Source: Pirellulales bacterium (GTDB taxonomy: Bacteria > Planctomycetota > Planctomycetia > Pirellulales > JAICIG01). From it: DNA of 11,676 nucleotides. Below are positions 8,426 to 11,676 of the stretch, one piece after another. The notes under the pieces are model-generated. The model made no database searches, was not told the DNA's origin, and saw only the letters and a list, made by a program, of their open reading frames with translations. How positions within the stretch are numbered: position 1 is the first letter of the stretch; each line of letters opens with the position of its first letter. Both the position numbers and the translations under genes were made by a program. The stretch covers positions 1-11,676 of the forward strand of contig JAICIG010000249.1 in assembly GCA_025924495.1 (NCBI GenBank). Reading direction: 5' to 3'.

Positions 8426-8447
8426 ATTCTCTTCTGAAGCACACCCC

Positions 8448-8520
8448 AAAGAGATAGTTAGCTCGGATCGTCCGTCATGCCGAGGCGCCGGCACGTCGCC
8501 GTCCTCCTCCGCCTAATCTC
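8448..8520 (-). ncRNA. foldable leader segment upstream of the carbonic anhydrase (candidate cis-regulatory RNA)
   Basis: On the minus strand, GAGATTAG (8520-8513) can pair with CTA and ATCTC (8461-8451, with a 3-base bulge). This closing stem encloses two hairpins: CGTGCCG with CGGCATG (8495-8476, loop GCGCCT) and CGGA with TCCG (8474-8464, loop CGA). A closed multi-branch fold between a promoter and a terminator-like hairpin is the architecture of a riboswitch or attenuator. I do not recognise a known class. All pairings were found by eye in GC-rich DNA, where chance pairing is common. Confidence 0.28.
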
Positions 8521-8526
8521 AGGCTA

Positions 8527-8555
8527 TTGATAGGCTTCGACGCCTTTCGCGTCAA
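8527..8555 (-). promoter_or_regulatory. sigma-70-like promoter for the carbonic anhydrase
   Basis: On the minus strand TTGACG (8555-8550, five of six consensus bases) is followed after exactly 17 bases by TATCAA (8532-8527, four of six). Transcription would start near 8520, giving a leader of about 167 bases before the ATG at 8352. This is the best promoter match I found in the window, and it lies in non-coding DNA in the right orientation. Confidence 0.5.
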
Positions 8556-8773
8556 GGCTTGAATGGGAGCAGGCAAACCCGCAAGTCAAACGATTTTTGG
8601 CGCGAATTCACATTATGTGCGGTACTCGATGACGTCTGAAGCCGACGAGCGGCCATTTGTCGCGCTCAGCCGCGCGGCGCTCGACGGCGCGGGCGCCCTT
8701 TCCCACTCGACATCGAGCAGTTCGAGCAGCGCTGCGTGCAATCACGGCCTCGCGTAAAACCTGACTTGCGGCC

Positions 8774-9190
8774 CTATCCCAATCCTCGCCAGAATTCGGC
8801 ATACCAGTCGAGCGGACGCCTCGCCGGCGTATTCCCATGAAGCCATGCGAGCGGCCAATAAAGTTTTTCGAAGATCGCCGTGGTCCAAACGAAACGGTTT
8901 ATGAGCACGATCGCCGGGCCAACGCTAACGACGTAGCCTGCGAAGCATGAGAGGGCAAGCCCGATTTTGGCGGCACGCGATCGCTTTCGCGGCCGAGTTC
9001 GACGGCGCATCAGGTTCCATGCGCTCCAAGCCGCCACAGCAGTGCCGGCGGCAAAGACGCCGAGCTGTGGCGCGACGCGATAGAGCGCCGACAGCGCCGC
9101 GGCGATCAGCATCAGCAAAAATACGGAGCTGAGGCTGAATTGCCAGCGCGAAGGCAATGCCTCGCCCGGGCGCCCGATGGTTCGCGTCAT
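8774..9190 (-). CDS. small three-helix inner-membrane protein of unknown function
   Basis: Protein of 138 residues with three hydrophobic segments at about 18-38, 43-61 and 77-99. A strongly basic loop lies between the second and third (MRRRTRPRKRSR, 61-72), which places that loop and the N-terminus in the cytoplasm. The segment RWQFSLSSVFLLMLIAAAL resembles the start of many planctomycete membrane proteins of unknown role. The C-terminal tail is rich in tryptophan and tyrosine (YWPLAWLHG, LDWYAEFW). I do not recognise a family. Its ATG overlaps the stop of the vWA gene by 4 bases (ATGA), which argues for translational coupling and a shared role, perhaps as membrane partner of the vWA protein. 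That role is inference. Confidence 0.72.
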   Translation of the reverse strand: MTRTIGRPGEALPSRWQFSLSSVFLLMLIAAALSALYRVAPQLGVFAAGTAVAAWSAWNLMRRRTRPRKRSRAAKIGLALSCFAGYVVSVGPAIVLINRFVWTTAIFEKLYWPLAWLHGNTPARRPLDWYAEFWRGLG

Positions 9191-10326
9191 GGATTGCTCG
9201 TTGAAAGCTGCGAAGTTTTGGCCGCGGCGGCTTCAGCCGCAGCGGTTCCGGAAAACTCGCGCTTAATCCGGCGATAAACGGTCTGCGCTTGCTTCGCCCG
9301 ACCACGCGATTCAAGCGAACGGGCTTGCGAAAGCAGGTAATTCGCCCGGTTCTTCGCGAGGTCTACGGTGCGAGTTGACTTCGCAGCCAGTGCGGCATGA
9401 GGCGGGACAAACCGATAATTGCCGCCAGTTGATTTGGAAAGACGCTCCATCATCCGGCAATTCGCTGTGTCCTCGTAGGCAATCGTATGAATGGGCGTTC
9501 CGCCGCGATTGTGCCGATCGACGATTTCGAACACGCTGGGGTTTCCCTTGAGTAGGCCGGCGTTGTTATTCGTCTGCTGGCCATTGAACTCGCCGTCGGA
9601 CAGCAGAAATAGCGCGCTCGGCTGCATCGCAAGCCCCACGCTCAACGCTTCCCGCGGATCGGTCGAGTCGCCCGTCGCCACCGTCGCCAGCCACTCGTTG
9701 AGGCGCCGCTTATTCTGAGGCGTGGCCGAGACGGCCTTGGGAAAGATCTCGGCGTCGTCGAACATTCGCCGCGTCTGGCCGCAAAAGAGAATGACGTAGA
9801 ACGATTGCGCGGGCGAGAGACGATCGATGGAGGCTTTCAACTCGGCCATGGCGCGCATGAAACGCGTTCCTTCGCTCGCACTCGGCCCCTGACCGCGATC
9901 CATGCTGGTTGATATATCCACAACGTAAACGAACGCATCGCCATAAGCGACGGTTCCGAAAAAGGAAGCCCCTGGACCCGATCCCCGGTGCGATGCAACA
10001 TCGGCGCCCGATCCGACAAGGCCACTGCCAGGGCGCCCGTCGGCGGCCGCGACATCCGCAGCGCCCCCTGAACTGCCAAACAGATCGGTTTCGTCGTCGC
10101 TCAACAGATCTCCGGCTTCGGGCGGCAGCAGAGCGTCGCTCATCACGAGCGTCTCGAACTGCGGCGCTGGTTCTAAGCTACTGACCTGTAACGCCAGCGG
10201 CGCGCTGGCGCCGGAGCCCTCCGGTTGCAATAGCATGGTCATAACGACCAGCGCGACCGTATGTGCAAGCAACGACAAGAGCAAGCTACGCCGAACGGCG
10301 AAGCGCGAGGAAGGACGAGAATCCAT
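9187..10326 (-). CDS. membrane-anchored von Willebrand factor A (vWA) domain protein
   Basis: Protein of 379 residues. A basic N-terminus is followed by one hydrophobic anchor (about 14-33), a low-complexity linker rich in Gly, Ser, Ala and Asp (about 60-120), a vWA domain (about 130-315) and an alpha-helical, TPR-like C-terminus (about 320-370, with ANYLLSQARSLESRGRAKQA). The complete metal-ion-dependent adhesion site is visible: DISTS with D137, S139 and S141; T222 in STDPREAL; and D244 in LLSDGEF. Such domains bind protein partners through a divalent cation; the partner is unknown. The frame is open to an ATG at 10359, but the ATG at 10326 has a strong ribosome binding site (GGGAGAGG, 5 bases before it), so I chose that. 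Its stop overlaps the start of the small membrane protein. Confidence 0.88.
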   Translation of the reverse strand: MDSRPSSRFAVRRSLLLSLLAHTVALVVMTMLLQPEGSGASAPLALQVSSLEPAPQFETLVMSDALLPPEAGDLLSDDETDLFGSSGGAADVAAADGRPGSGLVGSGADVASHRGSGPGASFFGTVAYGDAFVYVVDISTSMDRGQGPSASEGTRFMRAMAELKASIDRLSPAQSFYVILFCGQTRRMFDDAEIFPKAVSATPQNKRRLNEWLATVATGDSTDPREALSVGLAMQPSALFLLSDGEFNGQQTNNNAGLLKGNPSVFEIVDRHNRGGTPIHTIAYEDTANCRMMERLSKSTGGNYRFVPPHAALAAKSTRTVDLAKNRANYLLSQARSLESRGRAKQAQTVYRRIKREFSGTAAAEAAAAKTSQLSTSNP

Positions 10327-10339
10327 AGCGGCCTCTCCC
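10319..10339 (-). promoter_or_regulatory. ribosome binding site deciding the vWA start
   Basis: On the minus strand GGGAGAGG lies 5 bases before the ATG at 10326-10324. The ATG at 10359, 33 bases further upstream in the same frame, has no purine-rich stretch before it. Confidence 0.65.
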
Positions 10340-10448
10340 ATCCAGTGGCTGGTCCGCATCGGCGACGGTTCCGCACGCCGCCAGTAGGGTTCAGACGCGA
10401 TTTATTCTCAGGCAATGCTGACGAAAACGCAAGGGTTTGCCAGGCAAT

Positions 10449-10458
10449 TGACATGTCA
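10449..10458. promoter_or_regulatory. perfect 10-base palindrome upstream of the vWA gene
   Basis: TGACATGTCA is a perfect palindrome 122 bases before the vWA start codon. It could be an operator half-site pair, but symmetry does not extend and a 10-base palindrome can occur by chance. Confidence 0.15.
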
Positions 10459-10598
10459 TGTGATGGCGCGAGTCTGATCGTCAAAAGCATGGTCCGTGGC
10501 GAAATCGCCTCGCTCGGCGACGCCGATTGAAGATGTGGTCAACCAAGCAGCTTTGCGGAGTCACGCGGGGAACGCGCAGCCTTGTCGGCATTGCCGGC

Positions 10599-10620
10599 CG
10601 CCGCTTGCGATATCGCGGCG
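10599..10620 (-). terminator. possible terminator hairpin directly after the surface-protein stop
   Basis: On the minus strand CGCCGC (10620-10615) pairs with GCGGCG (10604-10599) immediately after the TAG of the surface-protein gene. The loop holds part of the palindrome GCGATATCGC. No T-run follows, so it could end the transcript only with Rho or by blocking 3' decay. Confidence 0.3.
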
Positions 10621-11676
10621 CTAGGTTTCGCGTTGCGCCACGCCGGCACTGGGCGGTGCGGGCGTGTTTTGATATTCGGCGGTGGCGACGATCTGTTCTT
10701 GGGCAAGTTCTTCGCGGCGAGCGTCGCCCGCAACTAACCGGGCCACCAGGTCGGCTTGTTCCTGCAGCGTGATCTGCCGGCCGAGATAGGTGTTGTACCA
10801 GCCTGCGGACAGGTTCCGGTCATTTTCCTGGCTGATCACGAACCGTCGAGCTACGAGATGGTGGTCCATCGAGCCATCGGCCAGGTGACCTGTCCAGTAG
10901 TCATACCCTTGCTGTTCGGGTTCGCGATCGAGATAGCGGCGGTAAAGTTCCGTGACCCACCCGCTGTCGTTGCCGCCTGAGGCCTGCCATAGTTCTTGTG
11001 AGGCGAGAATGCCGATCTCGACGTCGTCAGGTCCGCCGCTTTGGCGCCAGATCTGGTCTCGCCAATAGCCCAGGCCCGTTTGTTCGGCGTCTCGATGCAA
11101 GTAATCGTGATAGAACTGCTGGATCGCCAGATTGAGATATTCGTCGCTATTGAGGAGCATGCGGGCTATTTGACCCAACATCTTCTGGCCCTGCGTTATC
11201 AGGTCGGTTCCTTGCTGCCACTCAGTCGGAGTCGGATCGCGATCAAGAACATCGCGATACAGTTTGCGAATCAGTTCCGCGGGTTGCGAAACGAGCAGTA
11301 CTTGCGCTGTCGAATCGCCGCCGCCATTCGAGGCCTTGTAGGTGAATTGATCGATGCCATGAAAAGTACTGTTCGCGGTGTAAGAGAATGTGCCGTCCGA
11401 GTTGAGCGTCAAGATTCCGTGGTCAGGCGGCACGACGACCACTGCGGTCAATACGCCGCCGCCCGTCGCGTCGTTGCTCAGCACGCTGTCGCTGGAATGC
11501 ACCGGGTTGTTGGTCGAGCCAAGTAGATACGTGTCGGCAATCGCGCCCGGCAAGTCGCTGCTTGTGGCGGGCGCCACATTAATCGTCACGCTGGCGACGT
11601 CACTGGTCAGTTGGCCTTCGCGCGCCTGATACGTGAAGCCGTCAAGCCCGCTGAAGCCCGCTTGCGGCACGTATTC
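10621..11676 (-). CDS. C-terminal part of a cadherin-like / DUF4214 repeat surface protein (partial, 5' end outside window)
   Basis: The last 351 residues of a larger protein; the frame is still open at the right edge, so the start is missing and the GTG at 11670 is not a start. Residues 1-35 end one cadherin-like (bacterial Ig-like) repeat (GFSGLDGFTYQA). Residues about 42-130 form a complete second one (DSVLSNDATGGG, then GTFSYTANSTFHGIDQFTYK). Residues about 135-335 hold four DUF4214-type units, marked by YRDVLDRDP (140), YHDYLHRDAEQTG (189), YRRYLDREPEQQG (245) and YNTYLGRQIT (294); the last is degenerate. Cadherin-like repeats occur in large secreted adhesins. DUF4214 has no settled function and is common in planctomycete and S-layer-type surface proteins. 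No sorting motif or membrane anchor follows the repeats; the protein ends in a short Pro/Ala-rich tail. Adhesion or matrix structure is a reasonable inference. Confidence 0.88.
   Translation of the reverse strand, partial: EYVPQAGFSGLDGFTYQAREGQLTSDVASVTINVAPATSSDLPGAIADTYLLGSTNNPVHSSDSVLSNDATGGGVLTAVVVVPPDHGILTLNSDGTFSYTANSTFHGIDQFTYKASNGGGDSTAQVLLVSQPAELIRKLYRDVLDRDPTPTEWQQGTDLITQGQKMLGQIARMLLNSDEYLNLAIQQFYHDYLHRDAEQTGLGYWRDQIWRQSGGPDDVEIGILASQELWQASGGNDSGWVTELYRRYLDREPEQQGYDYWTGHLADGSMDHHLVARRFVISQENDRNLSAGWYNTYLGRQITLQEQADLVARLVAGDARREELAQEQIVATAEYQNTPAPPSAGVAQRET

Larger units (their letters stand above)
8353..8773. other. 421-base non-coding stretch holding the carbonic anhydrase promoter and leader
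   Basis: No gene is supported here. Minus-strand frames in it are arginine-rich shadows overlapping the small membrane protein gene. The part nearest the carbonic anhydrase (8353-8555) holds a promoter-like pair, a foldable leader and a terminator-like hairpin, listed separately. In the part nearest the membrane protein gene (8556-8773) I see only a TCGAGCAG sequence occurring twice in close succession near 8715-8735, and no terminator for that gene. Confidence 0.6.
10327..10620. other. 294-base intergenic stretch between the surface protein and the vWA gene
   Basis: No gene is supported here; plus-strand frames crossing it are shadows. It must hold the vWA promoter unless that gene is read from the surface-protein transcript, but I see no convincing -35/-10 pair on the minus strand. 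It contains a perfect 10-base palindrome and a hairpin just after the surface-protein stop, both listed separately. Confidence 0.6.

Noticed and set aside
8448..8520. A guanidine-II (mini-ykkC) riboswitch upstream of the carbonic anhydrase
   Set aside because: This class is linked to carbonic anhydrase genes and needs two hairpins with ACGR tetraloops. ACGG (8502-8499) and ACGA (8471-8468) occur, but neither is closed by a proper stem as a tetraloop, and the element is far from the ribosome binding site.
8608..8838. A 76-codon minus-strand frame in the stretch upstream of the carbonic anhydrase
   Set aside because: It overlaps the end of the small membrane protein gene, is arginine- and alanine-rich, and has no recognisable features.
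11041..11526. A 161-codon plus-strand frame opposite the surface-protein gene
   Set aside because: The minus strand encodes clear cadherin-like and DUF4214 repeats; the plus-strand product has no domain or ribosome binding site that I can see.

Overview
The window reads as chromosomal DNA from a GC-rich, diderm, free-living bacterium, most likely a planctomycete of the Pirellulales type. This is inference from gene content: a XylR-type regulator (sugar-binding domain plus AraC helix-turn-helix), a secreted neutral-ceramidase-like enzyme, a von Willebrand factor A (vWA) protein with one N-terminal membrane anchor, a short membrane protein with an N-terminal segment common in planctomycetes, and a surface protein combining cadherin-like and DUF4214 repeats. 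I see no tRNA, rRNA, CRISPR array, insertion sequence or phage gene.

Layout. Everything up to about 7.6 kb reads on the plus strand. First comes the XylR-like regulator (142-1302) and a 225-base gap. An RND efflux pump (1528-4791) follows, overlapping its periplasmic adaptor (4788-6131) by 4 bases. A secreted ceramidase-like protein (6210-7592) starts 78 bases later. Everything after that reads on the minus strand: a beta-carbonic anhydrase (7681-8352) converging on the ceramidase-like gene, a roughly 420-base non-coding stretch, a small three-helix membrane protein (8774-9190) overlapping by 4 bases the vWA protein that precedes it in transcription (9187-10326), a 294-base gap, and the C-terminal part of a repeat-containing surface protein (10621-11676) that continues past the right edge.

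Functional picture. Pump and adaptor form the inner-membrane and periplasmic parts of a tripartite exporter. No outer-membrane channel gene is present, so one must come from elsewhere. The ceramidase-like enzyme could share their transcript, which would link export of a hydrophobic compound with cleavage of an N-acyl lipid amide, but that is only suggested by position. The vWA protein and small membrane protein look translationally coupled. The carbonic anhydrase stands alone.

Most of the window is ordinary. The most interesting spot is the leader of the carbonic anhydrase gene. A good sigma-70-like promoter lies about 200 bases upstream of the best start codon. Between the two sits a nested 40-base hairpin followed by six T, the form of an intrinsic terminator, with other foldable sequence before it. 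This is a candidate transcription attenuator or unrecognised cis-regulatory RNA. The simpler alternative is a terminator for the upstream vWA unit.
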